DNA of 64,000 nucleotides from NCBI GenBank assembly GCA_026075535.2, contig AP026546.1, positions 9,982,001-10,046,000 of the forward strand. The letters run 5' to 3'. This stretch comes from Tricholoma matsutake. Taxonomy: Eukaryota > Basidiomycota > Agaricomycetes > Agaricales > Tricholomataceae. Of the stretch, positions 11,477 to 22,088 are shown piece by piece. Position numbers and translations under genes: made by a program. How positions within the stretch are numbered: position 1 is the stretch's first letter; every line of letters starts with the position of its first letter. Under the pieces are notes generated by a model that was given only the letters and a program-made list of their open reading frames with translations, did not search any database and was not told where the DNA came from.

Positions 11477-11949
11477 GTACTACTACTACTTTGAACCATT
11501 GACAACCATGACAATGACAATCACACAGCAGTGAGAACAACAATGAGGGGGGAATGACAATGACAAATGACAGGGAACAACCCAGCACCTGTGCTCAGCC
11601 CTGTGAGCCACTGCTCGTGGGGTGGATCATGGGTGCTAGCAGCCGATAATGAAGGGTGATGGAATGGGACAGGACAATGGGGACAATGATGACTCCAAAC
11701 TCACAACCACCCCCTCTCGCTTGCAAATGCAAGGTAGGGGTGGTTCTTAGTGTAATTAAATATTTCTTAGTTTAGATAGAATAATTTATATACTTAGCAA
11801 AACCTGTGCAGGAATCGACACCCGCATGTACCTGCATGTACCCACCATGTACCAACCTGCAGGTTGATGGGTTACTACCCATGCAGGTATAGGTACAGGT
11901 AGAGCTCTGGGTACCTGTGGGAGTACCAATGCTATTGCCTAAGGATAAC

Positions 11950-12100
11950 CTGTAAAAGGTGCAATCAGGTTATATATACTAGTCCTGTTGTTCACAAGAA
12001 CCAGCTATGTATTAAGCTACTCTTTCCTGTGGGTTGAGTTAAGATATTTGGTGTCATACTGGGATGATGAATACTCCCACCTGATGACTTGTTGCCTGCT
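11950..12100 (-). pseudogene. Dynamin-type GTPase P-loop exon, inactivated
   Basis: The minus strand encodes TQPTGKSSLIHS, matching the dynamin G1 motif GxxSxGKSSLIE except for the first Gly. It is followed by a probable intron (GTGAAC to TTTTACAG) running into the AGGATAA duplication of family Z, across which the TRCPTEW-like exon continues at 4,541. The preceding codons on the minus strand up to 12,396 form an open frame of no recognised similarity. Confidence 0.5.
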
Positions 12101-13440
12101 AAGACAATGCATGGGTGAATCAACATGGGTGAAGCGAGGAGAGGCATGAAATTGAGGTATTTAAATAGATAGTACATCTTTGATGACAAAAGGGAAATGT
12201 GCGAATCAGGAATGTGTGAAAGGGATATATGCCAAAGGGAAGTGTATGAATGGGAAATGTGACTTGAAGGGGTCATGCCAATGATCCAAGTCTGAAAGTG
12301 AAGGTACATAGGAAAATCAGATACATAGGACAATCGAAAGTACTCAGGGGCATCATGAGAGGAAGGAGTGCATGATTGTCCATAAGAGGGACTCAAAGTG
12401 AGGCAGGCACTCCAGGTTAAGTGTAGACAAGATGATCGAAGGTATGAGATGCCAAAGTGTGTTTCCAGCTGAACTGAAGAACCAGAGCAAGTGAGACTCT
12501 TGACTACTGGGCACTGGCATGCACCAAGCTGGCTAGAGTGAATAAGATGTTAGCCTTGCCTTAATCTGAGCTTAAATTGAAACACCTTGCAAGCATGCAG
12601 GGGCAAATCTACTACACCCTCATTTTTGAGATTGTCCAAAACAGCTTTAAAGACCCTGTCAAAAGGATAGCATCATTTTGAGATTGATGTTTGAGCTAGT
12701 CGACGTTGTGACAGACTTCAACCTACTCACCACAATGTGTTATAGCCATAGCATACATGTTAGATGGTCATGTATGTACTGATGCCAGTTTTTCTGCCAG
12801 TTTTTCCTTGATGAGACCGCACTGGAACTATACCTTCTAGATCTTTCCTTCCACATATCCTTTACCAATACATTGTACTTTACTCCCTCTGTTCATAGTT
12901 AAGAGTCTTGCACAAATCATTGACAACTACTATACTAGCAAATGTCATAAATAGATAATGTGGCTAACTCTAGTTACTTCTACTATATACCAATGGACAT
13001 GGGTGTTCGAAGAGAAGGGAAAGTCATACCACACATGCCAGGCATCTGAGTATAAACACGCTGAACAAGATGAGGTACAGAAAATTCTGGTTAAGTTGAT
13101 CTTTGGCAATTCCCTTGGCTCATATTTGGCTGTGTAGCTATATGGTGCATGCTATGACTGGGAGCTGTTCTTTCCTCTTATACCCAACCACGATCTTCAA
13201 CTTAGAAAATATGTAAGTCCATCTCGCTTTAGGGTTAGTATGGTATGTAGGCTATATAACCCAATGTATAATGCAGTTCAAGCCATACATGAAAGATGAT
13301 TGTCAAAAATAAAACATCCTTTATGTAAGAAATGAGAAACAAGCATTACAAGAAAAATGGAGAATGAGACTACATGTAAACATATGAATGTGTATGTAAT
13401 GTCCTTCACTTACACAGGTCCATTCTCATTTAGGTTTGCA
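12101..13440. other. No supported gene
   Basis: About 1.3 kb with only short ORFs. The left part (12,170-12,330) contains loosely repeated GGGAAATGTG-type phrases. I see no domain, hairpin array or TIR. Confidence 0.5.
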
Positions 13441-13932
13441 TAACCATATCATGGTAAATGGCCTCAAGAAGCTCTTTGATGTCGAAGGCAAACTGCCCAG
13501 GGAATTCACAGGTATCTTGTCAAAGGTTGGATTATTGCCTGGCTTTCCTGTACCTGATTATTCTTTGTTATAGTACCGGTTTGCCCTTGGCCAAAGCATG
13601 TTGGATTCCATTGTGGCACTTGCAACCCCAAACAGGTGCTCCTTCTGGACCAACTCCATCTATGCCGATGCACCCTGGAGCCAACAAGGTCTCCTGCTGT
13701 GAATGTTCATGCTAAAGGCAATTCTTTGATGTCACCCTGCTTGTCAGGCAAAGCTATATGTGACCCAACATCCCCTAATTCAACGCCACTCTCTGGTAAG
13801 CCATCCATGCAGAGGTCACAGGCAATATATATGGCTCCTCAATCTGTGTCTTCTATGCAGAAAACCAGATGTCCAAATATGAGGTACCATCATTCCTGCA
13901 TTTCACAAGGGCAGATACGAAAATTGAGGTGA
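13441..13932 (+). CDS. Unrecognised ORFs, possibly a decayed spliced gene
   Basis: A plus-strand frame reading HNHIMVNGLKKLFDVEGKLP could join, over a putative 64-bp intron (GTATCT..TATAG, about 13,512-13,575), to a Cys-rich downstream frame ending at 13,932. The joining is a guess. Similar coding feel but no family match. The ORF 13,636-13,932 may simply be an open shadow. Confidence 0.25.
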
Positions 13933-13976
13933 ATTTACTGTCCTCATGCAATCACCTTTGAATGAAATGGCCTTGA

Positions 13977-14402
13977 ACATTGTCAAACTAGGGTGTATGG
14001 AGAATCACCTCCTTTTCCAACTCCAACAACTTTTTCCAGAAACAACCACCAGGTGACAAGGGTTTGTGAATGCAGACACCGCAACATCAATCACCTCCAC
14101 TATCAACTCATGTGTCATTATCAATAGGCCTGGCCTTGAAGGAAACCAAAGTTGGAATGGGTGTATGGCCATACTCTGCAATGCCCTTACTTACACATTA
14201 AAGGCTGATCAAGCATGTGTGCATGATCTCTGGTTATTTCACTTTGCTGGTCACACACAGACCATAGTACCCCATTAATTAGTTTGGGGCATATGATATA
14301 CTGACTTCAGTACTTTGACATGCCTTCTCCCATTGTCAAACTAGGGTGTATGGAGAATTGCCTCCTTTTCCAACTTCAATAACCTTTTCCGGAAATGACC
14401 AC
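13977..14402. repeat. Partial direct duplication (~75 bp) flanking an unknown stretch
   Basis: CATTGTCAAACTAGGGTGTA and the following ~55 bp occur at 13,977-14,050 and again at 14,331-14,402 with several differences, leaving 280 bp between them. No gene is recognisable in the interval. Confidence 0.6.
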
Positions 14403-14875
14403 CAAAATGACTCTTGGATGTCAAAGTGCAGGTAGACAATGATAGTGACAGTGGATGGTTCAACAGCAGGGAGGGATATGGTGAGTTTCTTGCTAGGTGA
14501 AGTGGCTGGCATCTTCTCATGTCTGTTGTGCACTATGCCCAATACTTTACACTCCTCCAGGTGTTCCTAGTGGATCCAAGCAGACCACTAGGACTCCATG
14601 CAGATCTGCACAGATTCTGAGTTAGTCTGAACTGGTCCATGTGGAATCCATGTCAGTCTGTGTGGAATCCATGTCAATCCATGTGGAATATGGCCAAAGT
14701 GTGTGTACTTGCTGGTTTACCTATTTTCCAAGCTATTCCAAGTCATTCCAAGTGGATTCCAAGTCATTCCACAGACTCTCACTTCATTTTTCTGAATTTG
14801 GTCATGCTTAATATATTAGTAGTGGATTTTAATTTACATACATTACTAGATACTATTACAATAAAATAGAATAAA

Positions 14876-14905
14876 ACCCCTTGCATTCATGAGGGGTTTT
14901 TGTGT
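14876..14905. repeat. P3 hairpin (CCCC..GGGG type)
   Basis: ACCCCTTGCATTCATGAGGGGT followed by a T-run. The same hairpin in the second copy at 46,264-46,292 reads CCCCTTGCATTTGCAAGGGG, a perfect stem. Confidence 0.65.
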
Positions 14906-15100
14906 GGTTTGCCAGTGGTCTGCCCCTCCCCCCTCTCATTGTCAGTGCCTCCAGCATGGTTGTTCCATCCACTATCCACCCCATGAGCAGTTGCTTGTGA
15001 GGCTAGAGGTGGGTGGTGCTCGCTGTCATTGCTGTCATTGCCTAATTTTCATCCCCCCTCCCAGCCATCTCATCATTTCTCCCCCCTGACATCTCATCAT

Positions 15101-16379
15101 TAGTGCTTGAAAGTCTGGTCTGGTCCTGGTTTTTGCCCTCCTCAAGGGAGAACCAGGACCAGAACTGGTTCTTATATTTCATAAATACTAAAATGACCAG
15201 AATGGACCCTACAGGACCAGTCCATGTTGGTTGCAGTCAGTTTGCAAACTGGTCAAGACCAGTTTACGACTGGACCTGGTCCTAGACTGGTCCAGCCAAC
15301 TGCCACCGACAATTAATTACTTACTTAACTTGTACTACTTGTAATTAGGGTACAGTACTACACTACAATACAATAAAAAAATGAAGAACAAAAAAAAAGA
15401 GAGAGAAAAAGAATCCACCCCACAAGCAGACTCGCAAGGCTGGGGAAGGGCTCATTAGTAGAAAATTAGAGAAAACAGCCCCCTCCATCTTGCATTTCAA
15501 GTGAGGAGGGGCATGGTGTCTGGAAAACAAACAAAAAAAGAAGTCCACCCCATGAGCAGTGGCTCGCAAGGCTGGACATGAGTATAGAATGAAAGAAAAA
15601 AACCTAGCTCATGTTTTGAGTGAGGGAGGGGGGGAGTTATGGTGTAGCGGGTGTTGGTGTTGCCCTTGCCCTCACCCTCGCCAGGTGCAGTTGTTGTCAT
15701 TGATGCAGTTGTTGGCATTGGTGTAGTCATTGTCATTGGCATAGTCATTGGCACAGTCGTTGTTGTTGGCAGTTGTCCCTTGTCATCCCGTTGTCGTTTG
15801 CAGCTAGCACCCATGGAAAAATAAGTAAGTTACTATTAGAAAAGATAAAGAAACTACAAACAAAGCTTACCTGGGGCCCAAATGATTTGTTTGCGTCCGT
15901 TTCATGTGTGATGTGGTACTGTTGCACTACGAGCTTTGTTCCCTGGTGCTGAGTTGGCAGGCAAGTTGGTCATGGTGGTTGAGTGGGAAAGCAGCAGTGG
16001 ATGGCATTGTTGGTTGTTGTGTTATGGCACCACTTGCTGCATGAGAATGAGTAAACACATGCAAATGGTCTGTGCTCACCTTCAGATATTTAAACGGCTC
16101 ACATTCCAGCCATTTCAACTTGGGTGTGCCCCATATATTTTAGTTTATGTATTGTAATTGTAAATATTTATTCTGTCTTGAGTTGGCAACTGTGAGTTCA
16201 GTTCAAGACTGGTTAAGACTGGTTTCAATCAGTTTTACTGGTCCTTGAGGGATCAGTGAACTGTAGACCAAACCACACTGTAACCAGTAGGACCAAGACC
16301 AAAGGTCCAGTTCTATCAGTTGTGGTTCAGTTCAGTCTCAGTCTTTTTCTGGTCCTTGGGACCAGACCTTTAAGCACTA
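15101..16379. mobile_element. Family Y TIR element (hAT-like) nested in family X
   Basis: The left end TAGTGCTTGAAAGTCTGGTC and right end (minus strand) TAGTGCTTAAAGGTCTGGTC are TIRs. They are flanked by CTCATCAT (15,093-15,100) and CTCGTCAT (16,380-16,387), an 8-bp duplication with one A/G difference. TAGTG ends and 8-bp duplications fit hAT. Subterminal arrays of GGACCAGT/ACTGGTCC units occupy 15,115-15,295 and 16,195-16,370. Part of the interior (15,790-15,890) is another minus-strand hairpin plus GTAAGC donor. No transposase. Confidence 0.78.
15865..15890 (-). other. Splice-donor module within family Y
   Basis: On the minus strand, AAATGATTTGGGCCCCAG type sequence is followed by GTAAGC. 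A possible acceptor CTAG lies near 15,800. It is weaker than the modules at 16,766 and 50,127 because the palindrome is only partial. Confidence 0.35.
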
Positions 16380-16765
16380 CTCGTCATGTCTCCCTCCCTC
16401 TCCCCCTTGCTTGTTTGCCCCCCTCATCGTTCCCCCCCTTGTCGCTTGGTCCTCCCTCTTGTCAGCATTTCGTTGTTCCCCTGTGGTCCCCCCATTGCTC
16501 TGGCCGTTCCACCCCTACCCATCCCACGAGCAGAGGCTTGGGGGGCTGGGGATGGGTGGTGGTCGTGGTGGTGTTGTGTTCTCCCCCTGTCATATGGTCA
16601 TCATGGTCAATCAACCCACAATCCACCCCTGAGCAGTTGCTCATGGGGGCTGGGGGCGGATGGCATGGTGTTCGACACCCTCACATCCCATCAAACAGGG
16701 AGGAGGGGATGGGGCGTGGGTTGGTCATGATGCACTGGTGTCCATTGTTACAGTTAGAATAGGAC

Positions 16766-16866
16766 CTAAATTACAATGAAAAGGTAGTTAGTAATGTCAT
16801 ATAAACAAGAAAGAAAGAAAGAAAACTTACTTGGGGCCCAAACAATGATTGTTGTCATTTGGGCCT
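16766..16866 (-). other. P2 hairpin-exon and canonical intron
   Basis: On the minus strand an inverted pair built on GGCCCAAATGACAACAAT..TTGTTTGGGCC (16,834-16,862) lies just upstream of an intron 16,766-16,830: GTAAGT, T/C-rich body, TTACTAAC branch point, AATTTAG, then GTCCTA. Near-identical modules are at 50,127-50,189 and 50,296-50,359. Confidence 0.65.
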
Positions 16867-17106
16867 GCATGGCATCGGCTCAGCTCGTTTGCAGGGGGCA
16901 GGGTTGTGGAATGGGCTGGAAGGGGTTGTGGGAGGTGTGGGTAGAGTGGTGGTGGTGGTGGTAGAGAAAGAAGGGGGAGGGGTCGTTGTCATCGGTGGTG
17001 GTGGTGAGAGGAAGAGTGATGTGCTGGCAATGACGTGGCTGGGTGCTTTGTCATACACAGGTGCAAACACCCATATGTAGCACAAGTGTTGCTAGGGCTA
17101 ACAAGA

Positions 17107-17170
17107 TGCTGTGGCACAGTGGTTTGTTGTACTTGGTAACTTAGTAATATTTGAGGGTTTCTTGCCCACA
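17107..17170 (+). other. tRNA-like A-box module at the T1 end of family X
   Basis: TGGCACAGTGG (17,112-17,122) begins a ~60-bp tRNA-like unit whose B-box is decayed (GGGTTTCTTGCCC). Copies at 50,646 and 49,069 are in the same place relative to T1. It points toward T1 at 17,460. Confidence 0.5.
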
Positions 17171-17469
17171 CAAACATTTTTAAATGGACCAATTCCAGTC
17201 CTACCAGTCCGAGTCGGACCTGCATGGACCAAAACCAGTCCCAGTCTGCATGAATTAATTTCTACTTGGAATTGTCTGAGTACACTCCTAGTGTCTGAGT
17301 GGTTTTCACTTGGAATCCATGTGGATCTGCATGGACTGGAGAGGCCAGAACACAAGAAAAATTGGGCTCCACTCTCTGCTCGGAATCCACTCAGATCCAT
17401 GTGGATTCTGTGTCATTCCACACAGATCCACTAGGATGACCTGGAGGAGTGTAAAGACCTCACTATGCC

Positions 17470-17830
17470 AGAGTTTGTTGTCAATGACAATGGAGGGGCT
17501 GAATCTCATGGCCCTCCATATTGTTGGGATGTTGAGGATTGGGAGGAAGATGGTAGCTGAGAATCTTTGGACATCACATGAGCAATCAAGCAGAGGAACC
17601 ATTCAGGTTTTGTTGTAGATGTGAAGGAGTCGATGATTAAATTCTTTCTGAAAGATGATTCAAAACCATTTACGAGGTCCACTATGCAGATGTGAGAAAA
17701 CATTTTGAGCCCAGTGATTTTGTTGAAGTTACTGATGGTCCAGAACATGGAGCACAAGGGTTCATCATACATACCAGTAGAACATCTGTGGTCATGCCAT
17801 ACTGTTATGATCTTGCACATGAGCAATACT
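17470..17830 (+). pseudogene. KOW-repeat (SPT5-like) fragment, decayed
   Basis: Two frames give phrases typical of the expanded agaricomycete SPT5-like KOW proteins: GFVVDVKESMIKFFLKD and, in another frame, VRKHFEPSDFVEVTDGPEHG followed by GFIIHTSRTSVVMPY. KOW motifs alternate a beta strand ending G-D-x-V-x-V with a short turn and G-x-x-G. Stops and frameshifts separate them. The identification rests on motif resemblance only. Confidence 0.4.
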
Positions 17831-17934
17831 GACAGAACCCAGATCCAGCAGCAAGGGTGTGAAGTGTGAGTATTCTAATGGTCATTTACCATCCAGCTGG
17901 AATATATTGCTCATCTATGTTGTGTTGAATTGAG

Positions 17935-18952
17935 TGCATGTGGACATAGTATTGAATGTATTTGGTTATTGTCACATTCCAGTTTTGAGATTCACATCTT
18001 AATGGAATCCTAAGACTCGAATGGACAAATCGTCAGATACTCAACTTTCCTCTTTGAGCCATAGGATCCTGGAAGATTCCTGTTTTGTATCAAAATTTCC
18101 TCATGTTTCTCCCTGTGATAACATCTATGACACATAATTTATGTGTCAACCAACATTTCCCCAATGATGCCAGTTATCATTCACTATGGGGCATTGGGAA
18201 ACAATGAAAACACATGAGCATTGCATTTCTATCCTGTACTTGGATTGGCAACAGCCTTTTGTGTGATTGCATGCTGTAAAAGGTGAAGATACATTGAGAT
18301 TGACCCCCACATTAACATGCCTTTTGCATGGTAGGCACATTCTGAATTAGGCAGTCAAAGTAAGGGATTTCCAATATTAGGAAAATATAAAGATTGTCAC
18401 CACTTTTCACATTTTGCTTCCATGGTGAATACTTGGAACTGATATTCTGGGACATTTTTGAAAGACTCTACTGTTGAGACCCCAAGGAAATCATAGACAT
18501 ATTAGAAAAGTTTCATTACATTGCATGGTAAACAAATGAAAGGAACATTCAGCCTGTATTCATCACACAAACAATCCATTTTTCCATCATGTGTTTACAA
18601 GAGATCTGGTTTTGGAAATGAGGAATAATGTGGAAATCATTTTCAATGTGTTTAGGCTTTGTCAGGCACAAAAATGGACATTAAGTGATTGATTATAGTA
18701 CACTTTTTCCATGGGTAACATTCTGAAGTCTACATATAGAGATTTCTGGATTTGCAAGGTGGTCACAATGTGAAATCATTTTAGGTGCTTCTTTTCATTC
18801 CTTCAACCTGATGATGAAGATGAAAAGTTGAATACATTGGGGTAAATGTATTATAGTAACTCAAACTTCATACATCTACTCTTTCAACATTTCTCCAGAT
18901 TGGGATCACATTGCAACAGACCATCACAATGAGAAGGAATGAGGCATTTGGT
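17935..18952. repeat. ~1-kb dispersed repeat, copy 2 (inverted relative to 2,187-3,200)
   Basis: Its reverse complement matches 2,187-3,200. This copy continues uninterrupted past the position where family X abuts copy 1 (ACCAAATGC), so it represents the empty site. Confidence 0.8.
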
Positions 18953-19982
18953 TCACATTTTTGCAAATGGAATAAGTCAAAACAAATCCATAATAATATG
19001 TCAATTTGTCACATAAGGAAATGACACAGATATAATGCATCATTCCCCAATTTGTTCACAATGTTCCCAGGGGGGGTAATTGGGAAATGCCCCCAGTGTG
19101 CACCCAAAGGGTGTATTATGCCATTGCAACCAATGAGCAAACACTTATTTATTTCAAAGTCCACACAGGACAAAAGGGCTTGAAAGGGGAAAAATGTGTC
19201 ACAGTGTGTGATCAGAATTTGGGCACATGTGCTCCTGGGAATAAAAAAACATTTTGAAATCACTTTAGAAATCAGTCACTTTCCAAGGGGGCACCAGGAT
19301 TCGAACCTGGGACCTGGGGTAGGGGGGGTCAAGCTCAGCTTAAAAAGTTTCTCTAAAAATACTTTGACAGTCTATATTTAATGCATGGCAACAATGGGAC
19401 ATGTCTCAGAGGCAAGACAGATGATGAGCTTCATTTGAAGTGCTAAACAGTAGAGAAAAAATTGAGAAAAAAATGGATTTTGTTCACTTTTCATTGCATC
19501 TGCTACAAATTAAGAAGGAAAAAATCCTTGAATGCTGAAAAGAAAGGTATGAGGCTTTGATCAAATTAACTAAAATGAGCTCATTCACCAAGGCAGACAA
19601 AGGCAAAGGGTTTGTCCATCATGTGGTGGAGATGTTCATGTTGGAACTGCCAGACCTGCTGGCCTTGCACAACATGAAGGAAAGGGCCATGTCATAAAGC
19701 ACAAGCCAAGAAAAACCAACAAAAAAAGACCAGAACACTGTTCAATGTCAGTCTAAGAGATGTCCTGGCTGTGCAATGTAGGCATGCTCACCTGGACAGA
19801 TATAGAATGTAGCTTATGTTTTTCTTAGAATCGCCATTTTGGGCCTGGCATAACCATTTTAGGCAGCATGGAGGGTGGTTGGCCAGACCTTAAAGAAAAA
19901 AATTGACCCCATGTTGTTTTTTGAATCTTGGTGCCCCCTTGTCACTTTCGTGACTGATTTTGTCTACTGTGAACAACCTATT
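18953..19982. other. No supported gene; tRNA-derived 3' fragment at 19,284-19,325
   Basis: The minus strand at 19,284-19,325 reads CCAGGTTCGAATCCTGGTGCC, a good T-arm with B-box, but no matching 5' half (a GGGGGCA acceptor strand) is present. The rest is AT-rich sequence with no ORF that I recognise. Confidence 0.5.
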
Positions 19983-21105
19983 ACTGAACACTACTGACCC
20001 AGCAGATTTTCCGGGTCATGTGATCTCGGAAATTTCCAACATATCATGTGATTATGCTGACTTGGCACCATTAAAATCTTAAGCTCATTTCCTCAGACAA
20101 ATGAATGTAATACTCAAATTCCAAACTATTGGTGAGGCATGGTAAAAGACCACAAATTCAACACACTATTACTGTACCTAACAACTGGCAAAACTTGTAA
20201 ATTTGGCCATGTTTGTACTTTGATCTATTTTCAGTGGGAGATCTTCTGCAAGCCATTCCTTGACAACCATGCTACATTTTTGCATGATTCTGTAATCTAT
20301 TTTACACTACTAATTGAGATCTAGAGTTCCACTGAGTCTATTCATTTTTTGGTTATCATCAGTGAAAGTTAGGCTGACCCCTGCCAATTATGTGTATGCT
20401 AGCAATATCTCAAGAATTAATGGTCAGAAAAATAAGATGAGAAAGGGACTATGTCAAGGATAATGTAGATAGTGGTCCCCCTTGCAAAACATGAGCCTTT
20501 GTTGCCAGTAGCTGGATGACAATGACAAGTGTGTCACTTCCCAAAATGGCAATCACACTTCAAAGCAGCATTCAGCCACCACAAGGGTTCATAACCTCAA
20601 TGTTTTGCATGGAGCACCCTTATATTAATTACCCTTGACACTGTACTGCCCTCAGCTCATTTTCTTGACCATTAATTCTTGAGCTATTGCTATCATACAC
20701 ATAATTGGCAGGGGTCAGCCTAACTTTCACCGATGATAACCAAAAAATGAATAGACTGAGTGGAACTCTAGAGCTCAATTAGTAGTATAAGATAGATTAC
20801 AGAATCATGCAAAAATGTAGCATGGTTGTCAAGGAATGGCTTGCAGAAGATTTCCCATTGAAAGTACAAACATGACCAAATTTACAAGTTTTGCCAGTCA
20901 TTAGGCATGGTTGAAGTTGCAGTCTTTTACCATGCCTCACCAATAGTTTGGAGTTTGAGTATTATATTCATTTGTCTATAGGTTTTGAGGAAATGAACTT
21001 AAGATTTTAATTTTTAATGGTGCCAAGTCAACACAATCACATGATATGTTGGAAATCTCTGAGATCACATGACCTGGAAAATTTGCTGGGTCAATAGTGT
21101 TCAGT
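19983..21105. mobile_element. 1.1-kb foldback element with ~480-bp inverted arms
   Basis: The left arm starts ACTGAACACTACTGACCCAG and the right arm, on the minus strand, ACTGAACACTATTGACCCAG. Pairing continues through shared blocks such as TCATGTGATCTC, TTGGTGAGGCATGGTAAA and GGTCAGCCTAACTTTCA to a ~160-bp centre (about 20,470-20,630). Arms differ by scattered changes and small indels. No clear target duplication and no transposase. Confidence 0.8.
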
Positions 21106-22088
21106 TTGTCTCATTGGTGTCCTTTCTGTCATCCCCTATCATCCCCATTTTAATTGTGCTTATCATCCTGTTATCATTGTCTCCCCCTCATTGACCTCTG
21201 CCTCATCCTGGTCCCCATCATTGGTGTCTGTGTCATCATCAGGACCCTCCTTCTACCCTGTGAGTAGTTGCTCACAGCAGTGGCTGGGGTGCTGCTGTGG
21301 TGTGGTAGCATTGTTGTTGTCATATCATTGCTCCCCATTCCTACCCCATGAGCAGTGGCGTGGGGTGACAGTTAGGGTTGCTGTGGTGGTGGTGTTGGCA
21401 GCATCATTGGGCATGAGCTTGTTATTTTGGCATCATTGTGTCATTGCAAAACAGTTACTGAGTTAGATCCTCTAGATTAATGTCAATGATTATCTTAGTT
21501 AGACAAAAAATCAAAAAATGAACTTAGCCATGGAGAAAATCAATCCTGGAATATACGAGAATAAACTCAGTCCTTGTATAAGTGACTAATACATGAGACT
21601 GTACCTAGAATATATGAGGATAAACTAAAGTACAGTAAGTATCATTCTGTGAATAGTATGTAGGCAACACTGATAGGTCCACCTTGAGCTCCAAGCTCTG
21701 GGAATGCCTCCAAATGCATTGACACATGACCACTCATGCTACAAACCCATATGACTGCTCTGAAACTACTTTGAATGACTTTGGACGATTTTGAATGACT
21801 TTGAACAACTTCGCAGCACCTCGAACACCGTTGGCCGCTGTATGGTTATTGCACAGCCCTTCAGACACACCCAGCACACCTTGTATGAGTTAGTCTGTCA
21901 CATATTGAGCACCACCAGACACAAGGAGACACGATGACAGGATTCTAGGATGCGATTGTGGCGCTTTGACTTCTTGATGATATATTGGATCAATAGGACA
22001 GGTACTGGCAATATATTGTGACTCTATACATTTCCCTTCTTACTCATCTTTCATTTATTTTATGATTTGCAAAGTTCTTTATTGTTTT
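21106..22088. other. Low-complexity family X-like DNA, then unassigned sequence
   Basis: 21,110-21,450 is CATC/CTCC-rich with two P1-like hairpins (21,255-21,280 with TGTGAGTAGTTGCTCACA; 21,345-21,370). From 21,480 to 22,088 I see no gene; 21,740-21,830 has a loose GACTTTGAA/ACGATTTTGAA repeat. The start of the gag-only LTR element must lie here. Confidence 0.4.

Larger units (their letters stand above)
4550..11941. mobile_element. Family Z TIR element (hAT-like), split by gypsy-1
   Basis: The left end TAGGCAATAGCAT and right end ATGCTATTGCCTA are inverted copies. They are flanked by AGGATAAT (4,542-4,549) and AGGATAAC (11,942-11,949), an 8-bp target duplication with one C/T difference. An 8-bp duplication and ends starting TAG fit the hAT superfamily. 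No transposase is present, so it is non-autonomous. Subterminal DNA is a low-complexity array: GGGTATGGG/AACCCATAACCC units at 4,556-4,660 and GGTACCTG/CAGGTACA units at 11,815-11,920. Without the gypsy insertion it would be about 1.1 kb. It interrupts the dynamin pseudogene. Confidence 0.75.
14540..17460. mobile_element. Family X element A: complete TIR element with 9-bp target duplication
   Basis: The left terminus (T2) reads CAATACTTTACACTCCTCC and the right terminus (T1, minus strand) AGGTCTTTACACTCCTCC; homology continues inward through AGGT..CCTAGTGGATC. CACTATGCC occurs exactly at 14,531-14,539 and 17,461-17,469, a perfect 9-bp target duplication. Subterminal arrays of TCCNNGTGGATTCC-like units lie at 14,560-14,780 and 17,180-17,445. 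Inside are one T-rich CCCCTTGCAT..GAGGGG hairpin (14,877-14,904), P1 hairpins (near 14,978, 15,412, 15,547, 16,517 and 16,624), a P2 hairpin with a minus-strand intron (16,766-16,866) and a tRNA-like box. No transposase ORF, so it is non-autonomous. Family Y (15,101-16,379) is nested in it. Confidence 0.85.

Noticed and set aside
14540..14780. Interpreting the GGATTCC arrays plus tRNA-like boxes as independent SINEs
   Set aside because: The inverted pairing of two ends around one interior and the 9-bp duplications fit a TIR element better; a SINE origin of the ends remains possible.
16256..16762. 168-codon plus-strand ORF in a GC-rich stretch
   Set aside because: Composition-driven frame across family Y/X hairpin DNA, with overlapping ORFs in other frames and no domain.
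19284..19325. A functional tRNA gene
   Set aside because: Only the T-arm half is present; the 5' acceptor strand and a D-arm are missing.
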